NCBI GenBank assembly: GCA_028278455.1
Contig: JANQEH010000182.1
Location: 1-59,616 of the forward strand
DNA length: 59,616 nt
Direction of reading: 5' to 3'
Origin: a bacterium
GTDB taxonomy: Bacteria > SM23-31
Shown: positions 43,090 through 52,064 of the stretch, piece after piece
Layout: each line of letters begins with the position of its first letter
How positions within the stretch are numbered: position 1 is the stretch's first letter
Translations under genes and position numbers: made by a program
The notes under the pieces: model-generated
What the model was told of the DNA's origin: nothing
The model's input: the letters and a program-made list of their open reading frames with translations, nothing else
Databases searched by the model: none

Positions 43090-44046
43090 TTAGATCTCTC
43101 TGTTATTAGATTCTATATCATTGTTCTCTGTATTATCTTCCTGATCGCTGTCAATAATGTTATCGATCAGGTTGAACCCGTTGTGGAATGTTGAGGCCTT
43201 GCTGTCTTCAGTATCTCTGCCTCCTTCAACCGTTTCATGAGTATCTTCTTCGGATTCCTCGTTCTTGAATGCTAATTGCTGTTCTTCATTCCTGATATCA
43301 GCCTGAAACTGAAGATTTTCCTTCTGCAGATCTGCTCCGGGAGCTGGATCAGCATCCGGCCCGGGTAAAAGGTCATCTTCTGTCTTCACCGTAAAATCAA
43401 GATCATCTTCAGGTTCATCTTTGGGTGCCGTGAACTCTGGTTCAACACTGTCAGAAGGCGGTTCTTCTGAATCATTTCCCCGGATATCTCGTTCAGGAAT
43501 TTTTTCAGCTTCGATATGTTCTCCGGTTTTTTCCGGTAAACTGCCTTTCCTTTTCCGCCTTTCAACGATCTTCAATTCGCTTAGCTGTCTGTCATCGGCT
43601 TCGAGAATTTTTACAAGCTCGAACTGAGCCTTTAAAAGTTGCTTTATCTTTCGAGTAAATGCGTTTTTCTGTTTCTTCAGCGTCTCGACCTCATCTCTAA
43701 TCTGCTCAAGATCTCTGTGTGCTCCGGAAATGATATCATTCGCTTTTATTTCCGCTTCCCTGATAAGTTGTTGAGCTTTACTATCATCTACCCTTGTTTC
43801 AGCCTGCATCTCCGGTTCTGGTTCCGGTACCGGCTCAACCACATTTTCGGCCGGCTTTACAGGTGTTTCTTTTAACTCGTCTTCGTACTGTGCAAGCTTG
43901 ACCTGAAGAGCTTTATTTGCCTTTACCAGTGATTCGAATTCCTCACTTAACATTTCAAGGTATGCATCCACTTCAACCGAATCATAGCCTCGGAGGACTT
44001 TTTTGAATTCCTGGTTCTGTATGTCTCTTGGAGAAAATTTAAACAT
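43090..44046 (-). CDS. DivIVA-domain coiled-coil protein
   Basis: A 318-residue protein with a DivIVA N-terminal module: FSPRDIQNQEFKKVLRGYDSVEVDAYLEMLSEEFESLVK, residues 4-42. Coiled-coil segments follow (about 43-62 and 95-150), separated by a Pro/Glu linker (EPVPEPEPEMQAE). The long C-terminal half is acidic and low-complexity (Glu/Asp/Asn/Ser-rich) and probably disordered. DivIVA-type proteins collect at curved membrane and organise division or polar growth. Here the gene lies between yggS and punA with a few bases on each side. The domain is secure; the partner proteins are unknown. Confidence 0.85.
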   Translation of the reverse strand: MFKFSPRDIQNQEFKKVLRGYDSVEVDAYLEMLSEEFESLVKANKALQVKLAQYEDELKETPVKPAENVVEPVPEPEPEMQAETRVDDSKAQQLIREAEIKANDIISGAHRDLEQIRDEVETLKKQKNAFTRKIKQLLKAQFELVKILEADDRQLSELKIVERRKRKGSLPEKTGEHIEAEKIPERDIRGNDSEEPPSDSVEPEFTAPKDEPEDDLDFTVKTEDDLLPGPDADPAPGADLQKENLQFQADIRNEEQQLAFKNEESEEDTHETVEGGRDTEDSKASTFHNGFNLIDNIIDSDQEDNTENNDIESNNREI

Positions 44047-44050
44047 TATT

Positions 44051-44749
44051 TTATCTCTTGTGAAACTCTTTTCTCGGACCGAATATTGCTCTTCCTATTC
44101 TCACATGGGTGGCACCTTCTTCAATGGCCGTTTCAAAATCATCAGTCATTCCCATAGAAAGGTCAGTTAATGTATTTTCGAAAATGTTTCTTTTATTAAG
44201 CTCATTCTGCAAATCGGCAGTTGCCCTGAAATACTTTCTGACTTCTTCCGGATTATTTCCAATTGGAGGTATCACCATCAGGCCGCGGCAGTTTAGTTTT
44301 TCGTATTTCGTAATAGATTCACAAAAACTGAATGTGTCTGCGGGCATAATACCTGATTTCTGCTCTTCCTTCCCTATATTGATCTCAACAAAGATATCGA
44401 TCTTATTCTCAACAAGTCTGTTCAACTCCTTTGCGAGGGATTCCGAATCCACAGAATGTATAACGTCAAAGAACTTTACAGCCTTTTTGGCTTTGTTCCT
44501 CTGGAGGTGGCCTATAAAATGCCAGACTGCTTTTTTCCGTTCAATTACATCAAAAAACTTGTTTTCTGCTTCCTGTATCCTGTTTTCGCCGACATCGGTA
44601 ATGCCGTTCCTGATCGCTTCGTCCAGAGTATCCGGTGGATGGGTTTTCGTAACCGCTATGAGAGTAATATCTTCTTCTTTTCTGCCAGAACTTTCTGCAG
44701 CTTTTCTTATCCTCTCTCCTACCTTTTCTATGTTCTCATTCAAGTTCAT
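44051..44749 (-). CDS. yggS: YggS/PLPBP family pyridoxal-phosphate homeostasis protein
   Basis: A 232-residue alanine-racemase-fold protein. ATG 44749 (MNLNENIEKVGERI) fits the family start better than 44758. The PLP Lys lies in ITLIAVTKTHPPDTL. Other blocks are VGENRIQEAENKF, WHFIGHLQRNKAKKAV, FVEINIGKEEQKSGI, and LSMGMTDDFETAIEEGATHVRIGRAIFGPR. It stores and hands on PLP and affects amino-acid balance; it is not itself a known enzyme. First gene of the divIVA-ileS run and divergent from the oxidoreductase gene. Confidence 0.93.
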   Translation of the reverse strand: MNLNENIEKVGERIRKAAESSGRKEEDITLIAVTKTHPPDTLDEAIRNGITDVGENRIQEAENKFFDVIERKKAVWHFIGHLQRNKAKKAVKFFDVIHSVDSESLAKELNRLVENKIDIFVEINIGKEEQKSGIMPADTFSFCESITKYEKLNCRGLMVIPPIGNNPEEVRKYFRATADLQNELNKRNIFENTLTDLSMGMTDDFETAIEEGATHVRIGRAIFGPRKEFHKR

Positions 44750-44905
44750 GATCAGCATTTATGGAAACTTAAAATATAGGGCAATTTAAAGATAAAATCA
44801 ATATAAATAGATTATTTAGACATTAATTATTGCAAAAATGATAATAAAACGATAATTTAAACGACAGTCTAAATTCAGGTTGAAATCCAGTATAAAATCA
44901 ATGCA

Positions 44906-45898
44906 ATGGGAGTACAGGTGGATAAAATAAAAGTCGGAGTTATAGGTGTAGGTCATTTAGGAGAGCTTCATCTCAAAAAATATCAGAGTATTCCGGAAGC
45001 CGAATTGACAGGATTCTTTGATGTAAATGAGGATATCAATAAAAGTATTTCGGATGATTACGGGATAAGATCCTGCAGCTCAGTTGATGAACTTCTTAAC
45101 CAGGTGGATGCAGTCAGTATCGTTGTGCCGACAACGGGGCATAGAGATGCAGCTGTTATAGCAGCCGAGAAGGGTATCCATATTTTTGTCGAAAAGCCGA
45201 TAGCATCAAGCCTTGAAGAGGCAGATGACATTATAAATGCAGCTATCAGAGGCAATGTCAAACTGCAGGTAGGGCATATCGAACGATTCAATCCTGCTTT
45301 CCGGAATCTCCGGCATGAATTGATCAATCCTAAATTCATCGAGGCGCACAGGCTGGCATCATTCAATCCCCGGGGGCTGGATGTGCCGGTAATTCTTGAT
45401 TTGATGATACACGATATAGACATTATCCTGAGGCTAATGGATTCTGAAATAAACTCTATAGATGCCAGTGGTGTAGGAGTGGTAGGAGAAACTGCCGATA
45501 TCGTCAACGCGAGGATCAATTTTGAGAACGGAGCTGTGGCAAATGTTACTGCAAGCAGAATTTCACAGAAGAAAATGAGGAAGATGAGAATATTCCAGAA
45601 GGATAGTTATATATCGCTTGACTTTGTTGACGGTGAGTCGGAAATATTCAGAATGTCGGAAGAAGATGGTAAATTTCAGCAGCCCGAATTTTTCCCTGTG
45701 ATGGATCTATCCCATAATGACAAAAAGAGGATAGTTGGTTTCCGGAAGGTTAAAAACGACGGAAAGGACAGTATAGAGCTTGAACTCTCTACATTCCTGC
45801 AATCCATTATCAATAATACTCCGACAGCTGTAACAGGAGAAGAAGCAAGGGATGCGCTGAATATTGCGCTGCAGATCGTTGAAAAATCTGCCGGATAA
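44906..45898 (+). CDS. Gfo/Idh/MocA family oxidoreductase
   Basis: A 330-residue NAD(P)-dependent oxidoreductase. The Rossmann motif is VGVIGVGHLGELHLKKY; FVEKPIASSLEEAD contains the family Glu-Lys-Pro, and GHIERFNPAFRNL and LDLMIHDIDIILRLM carry the active-site region. The combination GHIERFNPAF plus LMIHDIDI is the one I have seen in members encoded near lipid A genes, some of which act as UDP-GlcNAc 3-dehydrogenases. That substrate is only a possibility here. It is alone on the plus strand, followed 91 bases later by the FG-GAP gene. Confidence 0.87.
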   Translation: MGVQVDKIKVGVIGVGHLGELHLKKYQSIPEAELTGFFDVNEDINKSISDDYGIRSCSSVDELLNQVDAVSIVVPTTGHRDAAVIAAEKGIHIFVEKPIASSLEEADDIINAAIRGNVKLQVGHIERFNPAFRNLRHELINPKFIEAHRLASFNPRGLDVPVILDLMIHDIDIILRLMDSEINSIDASGVGVVGETADIVNARINFENGAVANVTASRISQKKMRKMRIFQKDSYISLDFVDGESEIFRMSEEDGKFQQPEFFPVMDLSHNDKKRIVGFRKVKNDGKDSIELELSTFLQSIINNTPTAVTGEEARDALNIALQIVEKSAG

Positions 45899-45989
45899 TA
45901 AATTCCATTATTGGAAACAAATATTAGATTTCGCAGTAATATAGATATAATAAATAATCTCAATTAGTACATCTCGGAAGGAGTTATCG

Positions 45990-46988
45990 ATGAAATTAAG
46001 CAGACTGTTTTCTTTATTCATTATTGCCTTCGCAATTGCCGCATACTCACTTCCGGATGCTTCTGCACAGAGATCTTTTGAAAAGGGTATCAGGATACTC
46101 AGCAACGGTAAGCCGATCAATGTTGATATCGGCCACTCTGTACCAACCGTGGCAGACTGGAATAATGATGGTAAGAAAGATCTTGTTGTCGGCCAGTTCA
46201 GTAAAGGCCGGATAAGGCTTTACCTGAACGAGGGAACCGATTCCAAACCGGTCTTTAATGAATTTCGGAATATGAGAGCGGCAGATTCGGAGATCAGCCT
46301 CCCCGCGGGCTGATGCATCGGTTCTTATCCACAGATAGTGGATTGGGATAATGACGGCCTTAAAGACCTTATCTCCGGCGACACAAACGGAAGCGTCTGG
46401 TATTTCAGGAACACAGGGACGGTAAAAAATCCGGAATTAGCAAGAGGGAAATTGATCAAAGCCGGAGGTAAAATAATCAAAAAAAGCATAACCTATGAAA
46501 ACGGTGTAAAGATCGGCACCTATTCAAAACTCCACATCGCCGACTGGAATGGTGATGGTCTAATAGATATCTTAATAGGCAATACGAGTGAAATGTTATA
46601 TTATAAGAATACAGGTAATAATAATGATCCTTCATTTGCAGCACCTATTGAAATGAAGCACGCAGGCGGGAAATTCCCGGATAGGCCTTCTCCGTATGTG
46701 ATAGACTGGGATAAAGACGGTGTAGTCGATCTGCTTGTAGGTACTGACCGGGGAGCAGTATTTTTCCATAGAAACACCGGAACAAATAAAGATCCTGAGC
46801 TTGCGAAAGGGAAAGAGGTGGAACTGGTTTTTGATTATGATCAAATCCCTATGAGACAGAGATTCGATATTGTCGACTGGAATAATGACGGAATCGAGGA
46901 TATTATTATGGGAGAATTTCATTCAGAGATAGTTAATGGGAAAAGATCAACTAACGGCAATGTCTGGCTTTTCCTGGGAAAGAAATAG
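45990..46988 (+). CDS. Secreted FG-GAP/VCBS repeat protein with in-frame UGA
   Basis: AAGGAG precedes ATG 45990. A signal peptide ends near DASAQ, then come VCBS/FG-GAP repeats of the form VADWNNDGKKDLVVG, VDWDNDGLKDLISG, IADWNGDGLIDILIG, VIDWDKDGVVDLLVG and VDWNNDGIEDIIMG. Each repeat has an Asp-rich calcium-binding loop. Codon 108 is TGA (46311-46313), directly followed by Cys (PAG-TGA-CIGSYPQ), and the frame continues for over 220 codons with the family motifs intact. The TGA could be a nonsense change, a sequencing error, or a selenocysteine codon; relatives I recall have Cys-Cys at this place. A hairpin stands 14 bases after it. Treated as one gene because the second half has no ribosome site. 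Confidence 0.75.
46327..46343 (+). other. Hairpin downstream of the in-frame UGA (candidate SECIS)
   Basis: ATCCAC (46327-46332) and GTGGAT (46338-46343) form a six-base-pair stem with loop AGATA. Beyond a T-T mismatch, five more pairs can form, three of them G-T. The loop begins 19 bases after the TGA codon, in the range known for bacterial SECIS elements, and has a G within its first two bases. It lies in coding sequence and is short, so it may be chance. Confidence 0.3.
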
Positions 46989-47040
46989 CAGAAAACAGGA
47001 TTTTAATTGTAATTCCTGTTTGGTTTTAATTCGCATCAAT

Positions 47041-47066
47041 AAAAGGGGAGAATACTCCCCTTTTTC
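47041..47066. terminator. Bidirectional terminator
   Basis: AAAAGGGGAG (47041-47050) pairs with CTCCCCTTTT (47055-47064) around a four-base loop, with T/A tracts on both sides. It lies between the FG-GAP gene and the convergent S9 peptidase gene. Confidence 0.85.
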
Positions 47067-47084
47067 GGTTTTGAAATTGAATGC

Positions 47085-49106
47085 TTACCTGATCTCAGCG
47101 GAAGATCCAGGTTGAGGAGAATAAGGGATGCATCTTCCCCCCAGGTTCTTAGCCAGAAAGTTCTCAAGTCTGCTCAGAAAGTCTACATAATTTGCATACT
47201 TGTTCAGGCCGTGTCCCTCATCCGGAAAGACAATATATGTAACCTCACCACCATTTTTTCTTACTTTTTCAGTAATCTGGTTTGATTCTGAGATAGCGAC
47301 TCTGGGATCGTTCTCTCCATGAACAATCATCAATTTTGCTTTTATCCTGTCAACGTGATAAAAAGGAGATATCTTGCGGATGAAGTCATTATTTTCCAGG
47401 ATGTTCAGGTTTCCACCTATCCGGAGAAGCCATCTTGTTTTTATTGGTCCCCACCAATCCGGCATTGTATTAATTGAAGTCTGGACATTAGAAGGTCCGA
47501 AAAGATCAACACCGCATTTATACAAATCCGGTGTGAATGCAAGCCCTGCAAGGACGGCATAACCGCCGTATGATCCGCCAAAGATACCTATTTTTTCAGG
47601 ATCGGCAATTCCCTGGTCAATCGCCCATTTCACGGCATCGGTAATATCGTGCTGCATACTTCCAACACCCCATTCTCCTGTACCTGCATTTAAGAAATCC
47701 TTACCAAATCCGGTAGATCCCCTGAAATTGACCTGTAAAACAGCATATCCCCGGTTTGCCAGCCACTGTGTGGCCATGCTATATCCCCATTTATCTCTGT
47801 CCCATGGCCCGCCGTGGATATTCATTACAAGAGGTAAATTTTTTGGTTCGATTCCCACGGGCAATGTAATATAACAGGGTATATCGAGCCCGTCTCTGGC
47901 TTTTATCATAATTGGTTTCATAGGAGCAAATTTATGGTTTTCCATATGAGTGTTTGTTTTAAATAATTGAGATAATTCCTTTTTGCTCCGATCATAATAA
48001 TATACAGCACCCGGTTTGTCATCGTCAAGATATTCAACAAGCCAGTGTTTTCCTGACAAGTCTCTGGAAGCAATTTTAAATATACCGGTATGTTTATCAC
48101 GAAGAAGGTTAAAATCAGGCTCAAATTCTGGGTCAATAACCTTCCATTCCGGAAGCATATGTTCAAAACCTACTGCCTGAACTTGCATAGTTTTATGATC
48201 AAATAAAACTTGAAGTTTATCATATAACGTTTCATCCAACTCATTCCATAATGATTTTTCAGGATCGGAAGCTATAGTTTCCAGAATATTACCTGTCGAT
48301 AAATCGATCTTAGAAAGTTGTGTCATGTTATGCTCAAATGCGGCCTGAACGAAGATTGATTCACCATCTGCGGAGAACGCAACGGCAAGCGCACTTCCGT
48401 ATCCCTCCAGCAATCCTGTTTCACCAAATGGCCACACAATCAATTCCCGCCAGGGTGCCTCGATTGTATCTCTGACACGAAGTATAGTGTTTCCATTCAC
48501 CGGATCCAAAGCAACTGCTGCTCGTATTTTTAGGTCGCGGTCCGCCAGCCACCAGCGGACATCACCGGGGTTTTCAGTATCGATAGCTATCTCGCCGGTC
48601 CTCAGATTAATCCTGTGGATATCGAATACCTTCTTATCTCTAAAATTCAGGCCGACAAGGATTTCATCGGGACAGTTCGGCTCCATTAAAAGATTCTGCC
48701 CTTTTACACCTAAGTAAGGAGTTAGCTCCTTCACCTCTTTTGATTTGACATTGTAAGCGAAAAAACGAAAATTTTCGTCACCGTCAGCATCCTGTAGATA
48801 TATGAGGTGCTTATTATCAAATGCCCATTGATATCCGAACATCCCCCTTGGAAAATCACTGATCCTAAGTTTTTCGTTAGTGCCCGGAGTCTGCAGCCAG
48901 AGATAGTACCCTCCTTCTTCAGAGGGACCGAAATAAGAGATATATTTACCGTCAGGAGATATCCTGTGTCCGTTATACATATTCCCTCTGAAAAACTCCC
49001 CGGAAGGAATAAGATCAGGGAGTTGTGCGAAAACTGTTGTGAGGGGTAAAAGTATTATAAGTAATACAGCCGATATTGTCTTTGTGGATAATTTACCGAT
49101 CTTCAT
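47085..49106 (-). CDS. S9 family (prolyl oligopeptidase-like) peptidase
   Basis: A 673-residue secreted serine peptidase. The signal peptide ends near TVFAQ. An N-terminal beta-propeller (about 30-380) has TolB-like turns such as HRISPDGKYISYFG and VAFSADGESIFVQ. The alpha/beta-hydrolase domain (about 400-660) has the nucleophile in GIFGGSYGGYAVLAGLAF, Asp in IVHGENDPRVAISES and His in FPDEGHGLNKYANYVDFLSRLENFL. Such enzymes take oligopeptides in the periplasm. Length and order are standard. It is a single gene flanked by a terminator. Confidence 0.92.
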   Translation of the reverse strand: MKIGKLSTKTISAVLLIILLPLTTVFAQLPDLIPSGEFFRGNMYNGHRISPDGKYISYFGPSEEGGYYLWLQTPGTNEKLRISDFPRGMFGYQWAFDNKHLIYLQDADGDENFRFFAYNVKSKEVKELTPYLGVKGQNLLMEPNCPDEILVGLNFRDKKVFDIHRINLRTGEIAIDTENPGDVRWWLADRDLKIRAAVALDPVNGNTILRVRDTIEAPWRELIVWPFGETGLLEGYGSALAVAFSADGESIFVQAAFEHNMTQLSKIDLSTGNILETIASDPEKSLWNELDETLYDKLQVLFDHKTMQVQAVGFEHMLPEWKVIDPEFEPDFNLLRDKHTGIFKIASRDLSGKHWLVEYLDDDKPGAVYYYDRSKKELSQLFKTNTHMENHKFAPMKPIMIKARDGLDIPCYITLPVGIEPKNLPLVMNIHGGPWDRDKWGYSMATQWLANRGYAVLQVNFRGSTGFGKDFLNAGTGEWGVGSMQHDITDAVKWAIDQGIADPEKIGIFGGSYGGYAVLAGLAFTPDLYKCGVDLFGPSNVQTSINTMPDWWGPIKTRWLLRIGGNLNILENNDFIRKISPFYHVDRIKAKLMIVHGENDPRVAISESNQITEKVRKNGGEVTYIVFPDEGHGLNKYANYVDFLSRLENFLAKNLGGRCIPYSPQPGSSAEIR

Positions 49107-49188
49107 AAACGATCCCCTTATTTGTGCGATTATTGTCAGTTTAGAGATAATGATCTATTATGAAACATTATACAGTTCAAAACGGATT

Positions 49189-50757
49189 TTATTTCAGAAG
49201 TACCATCTTTTTAGAAGAGGTCAGCTCTCCGGTTTTCAGGGTGTAAATATATGTTCCCGAGCTGACTTTCATTCCGGAGCTGTTAGTACCATCCCATCTG
49301 ACGTTGTGAAGTCCGGCAGGCATACGCTTCGATAAAAGGTTTTTCACCATCTGTCCGGTTATGTTGTAGATCTTCAGGGATACATCTGCTGGAGCCGGTA
49401 TATTGAATTTGATAGTTGTCAATGGATTGAACGGATTCGGATAATTCTGATGCAGCTGAAATAATTCAGGTTGGACGATATCCTCTATATCGGTTATCCC
49501 GTCGATCATTTCATATGTTTGTCCGAGTATCGAATAAGCATAATCAGCCAGGTCTTCTTCCTTCGAGAGCATTGTTTCTGACGTAGGTGTATTAGTCCGC
49601 CAGTCGACAAGGATCGAGTCTACAGCAGTAAAGATCGAATCCTCTGCCGGAAAGGTTTTTTTCCAGATTCCGTCTCCCTTACCGTTAAGGAGTTTATAAG
49701 AATTAATCAAGCTTGAATTGTAAGTATAGCTGTAAAGTTTCTCGCGTATCTGATTAGCCCTGTCAGATAATGGAGCCGTGCTTGTACCATTTGATACTGA
49801 CGGGGTTTCCCCAACTGCCCAGTAGGGAACAGCTATAGAGGTGGCAGGCTGCCCCAGAATTGTCCACATTGTACTCAATTTTGCAGGTTCTCCAGGAAGA
49901 GTTCCATGTACTACTGTAGCAGAGACTGATGTGTTTCTACAAATACTTACTGATGTATAAATGTAGCCGTAAGGATAACCTGAAGACCAGTTTCCGGGAA
50001 AAGGAACTGAAACAGGATCGCTTCCTGAATCAGAGAAATCTCTCATCTGTATTCTGATCACGCTTTTGTAGTTCAGGCTGTCACCGGCAAAGAAATCGGA
50101 TATCAGGTCCCCGGTTCGATTATATCTTTCCATACCGCTCCCGCTCCCGTCACCGTTATGAGCAAAGTTCGTTTTCACTATATAGCCGTTTGGTGCATCC
50201 GATGAATTATTCGCATCGTATTTCCAGTGCTGATAGCCGGATGTCTCATAGATAGCAGCTGCGCCTGTCGTGTCTATTACAGCGAAATTAGATCTCGTAG
50301 ACCGGATCCCGGCAGTTGAATTCAGAAGGGCTTCAAAATCCTCCAGAGTAGCGCAATTCCAGAGAGCTTCAGCCATGAATGTACCGTTAGTGTCTCCGGT
50401 ATTAGCTGAAGGTAGATCAGGTGAATATGAATTCACAATGGCAAATCCCTTTTCATTTACACCCATCCACGGCGTTTCACTTCCTGCATTAGTTACAGCG
50501 ATATAACTATAATAACTTGAGGAGGTCGGAAAGTATACTACCTCGTTATCCCTTTCTGAAGTATCTCTTGTCTTCCATACAAGCGGTCTGCCGTCTGAAG
50601 TTGCGGATCCCGCCGCAACACCTATAGTGCATTCTTCGAAATCTGCAGTATACTTTTGAGTCATATTCACAAGACTTATCAAGACCGGCATACATACGGC
50701 GACAATGATCAGTGCCTGTAATACAATTCTGAAATTAAGGGATGTATTTATTTTCAT
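49189..50757 (-). CDS. Secreted C45-like Ntn hydrolase with sorting tail
   Basis: A 522-residue exported protein. After an N-terminal membrane/signal segment (residues 8-30) the catalytic domain begins at C43 in EECTIGVAAGSATSDGRPLVWKTRD, the form expected when an N-terminal nucleophile Cys is exposed by cleavage. WMGVNEKGFAIVNSYS and NFAVIDTTGAAAIYETSGY are further acylase-like blocks. The last 90 residues are a FlgD-Ig/type IX-like sorting domain: LHQNYPNPFNPLTTIKFNIP, ITGQMV and SSGTYIYTLKTG. Relatives cleave amide bonds (isopenicillin-N acyltransferase and bile-salt hydrolase-like proteins). The substrate is unknown. It follows the D-threonine-aldolase-like gene by 33 bases and probably shares its transcript. 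Confidence 0.7.
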   Translation of the reverse strand: MKINTSLNFRIVLQALIIVAVCMPVLISLVNMTQKYTADFEECTIGVAAGSATSDGRPLVWKTRDTSERDNEVVYFPTSSSYYSYIAVTNAGSETPWMGVNEKGFAIVNSYSPDLPSANTGDTNGTFMAEALWNCATLEDFEALLNSTAGIRSTRSNFAVIDTTGAAAIYETSGYQHWKYDANNSSDAPNGYIVKTNFAHNGDGSGSGMERYNRTGDLISDFFAGDSLNYKSVIRIQMRDFSDSGSDPVSVPFPGNWSSGYPYGYIYTSVSICRNTSVSATVVHGTLPGEPAKLSTMWTILGQPATSIAVPYWAVGETPSVSNGTSTAPLSDRANQIREKLYSYTYNSSLINSYKLLNGKGDGIWKKTFPAEDSIFTAVDSILVDWRTNTPTSETMLSKEEDLADYAYSILGQTYEMIDGITDIEDIVQPELFQLHQNYPNPFNPLTTIKFNIPAPADVSLKIYNITGQMVKNLLSKRMPAGLHNVRWDGTNSSGMKVSSGTYIYTLKTGELTSSKKMVLLK

Positions 50758-50790
50758 TAATGTATTCCTTATTGTTTTCGGTTTGCCTGA

Positions 50791-51870
50791 TCAGATTAAC
50801 ACTGTATTCTCTTTAAGGAGATTTGCAGTCAGGCATGAATGGACCGGTAGTACCATCAGAATGCTGCCAACCTTGATGCTTTCAAGTGTTTCGTTGTCTA
50901 ATCTGACTTTTCCATGTTCCTGGGAGATGGAGAATACATTCGAGTTCTTTAAGATTTTTCCCCAACCATTTTCTGCAGGTAATGCAACAGCCCCGAAGGA
51001 TATGTCTCCATTGCTGTTTCTTACCTGTTCTTTTGAAAGGTGTACGGCTCCTCCGTGGATGATTGCTTCATCTTTTTCTTCATGCACAGCAACAACCGGG
51101 CACCCGACGGCACAGGCGATGTCTTCTTCCCTGCATGAGCCGAGCAGCAGCTGCATATAATCGTAATATACAAAATTTCCCGGACGGATCTCATCAATTC
51201 CGTTGAATTCCTCTACCAGACTGCAGGAAGGGGTATCACCTATTGAGATCTCTATATTTTCAAATCCTTCAGTTTCAAGGTAAGACCGGACTTTTTGCAG
51301 TTTCTCAGCAGTATCATCATAAATTTGCCGGATATCATCTTCTGATACTGCATTGTAAGTATGTCCTGCATGAGTCAGCAATCCTTTGAGTGTGAGGTTA
51401 TTGAACTTCCGTGTCTCGGAAATTATATCCTTAATTCTGCTGCCCTTTTTAGAGTCTATACCTGTCCTTCCATAACCAGTATCGACTTTAATCCAAATAT
51501 CTGCCGCTGTGTCGAGATTTTCTCCTAAGAATTTTACTGTTTCAATAGACTCTACCAGAAGTCCCAGGTTTACTTCTCGGGCAAGGCTTTTAATATCATT
51601 CATCTGCAGAACATTTACAGGAAAACCGATCGTGATGTCTTTCCACCCGTTATCCGCAAAGAATTTTGCCATGTCGATAGATGAGGCTGTTATTGACTCA
51701 ATACCTGCTTCGCGAAACAGATCACCGACCATTGCGTTTTGATGCGTTTTGAAATGCGGCCTGAACCTGACTCCGCTGTACCATGCTTTTTCAGAGATGG
51801 TTTTTATATTTCTGCGCACGCGTTCTTTATTTACAATCAGTGTGGGTTTTACAATATCCAGATCGCTCAT
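50791..51870 (-). CDS. D-threonine aldolase / D-serine dehydratase-like PLP enzyme
   Basis: A 359-residue fold-type III PLP protein. An alanine-racemase-like barrel begins KPTLIVNKERVRRNIKTISEKA with the PLP Lys in RFRPHFKTHQN. Other blocks are WIKVDTGYGRTGI, LLTHAGHTY, ISIGDTPSC and IRPGNFVYYDYMQ. The C-terminal D-serine-dehydratase-like domain has a His and Cys in LPVHSCLTANL, a likely metal site. It would act on a D-3-hydroxyamino acid. It is the upstream gene of a pair with the secreted hydrolase. Confidence 0.87.
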   Translation of the reverse strand: MSDLDIVKPTLIVNKERVRRNIKTISEKAWYSGVRFRPHFKTHQNAMVGDLFREAGIESITASSIDMAKFFADNGWKDITIGFPVNVLQMNDIKSLAREVNLGLLVESIETVKFLGENLDTAADIWIKVDTGYGRTGIDSKKGSRIKDIISETRKFNNLTLKGLLTHAGHTYNAVSEDDIRQIYDDTAEKLQKVRSYLETEGFENIEISIGDTPSCSLVEEFNGIDEIRPGNFVYYDYMQLLLGSCREEDIACAVGCPVVAVHEEKDEAIIHGGAVHLSKEQVRNSNGDISFGAVALPAENGWGKILKNSNVFSISQEHGKVRLDNETLESIKVGSILMVLPVHSCLTANLLKENTVLI

Positions 51871-52064
51871 CTTTGCTCCATTTTTGGAAATTTATTAAGA
51901 TTTGATCAGTAAAGTTCAGTTTTTTTCCAGATTTTATTAAAATATACAAAAAAATAATATAATTTTAACAATATATGTTTATATTTAATGGAATTTTTCC
52001 TGAATTTAACCAATTCACAAGTAACTCCGAAATACAGACTCAAAATAACCGCGGCTGTACCTTA

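Noticed and set aside
43090-44046. DivIVA-like gene as a sign of a Gram-positive host
   Set aside because: Lipid A, outer-membrane barrels and sorting tails point to a Gram-negative host, and DivIVA-domain proteins occur outside Gram-positives.
27154-46311. Genome-wide reassignment of UGA to an amino acid, suggested by in-frame UGA codons at 46311 and 27152
   Set aside because: Several intact genes end in TGA at the expected place (15066, 19964, 28491, and 38626 on the minus strand), so UGA works as a stop here.
46338-46988. Second half of the FG-GAP gene as a separate gene starting at GTG 46338
   Set aside because: There is no ribosome site, and the start falls inside a repeat motif that continues in frame from the first half.
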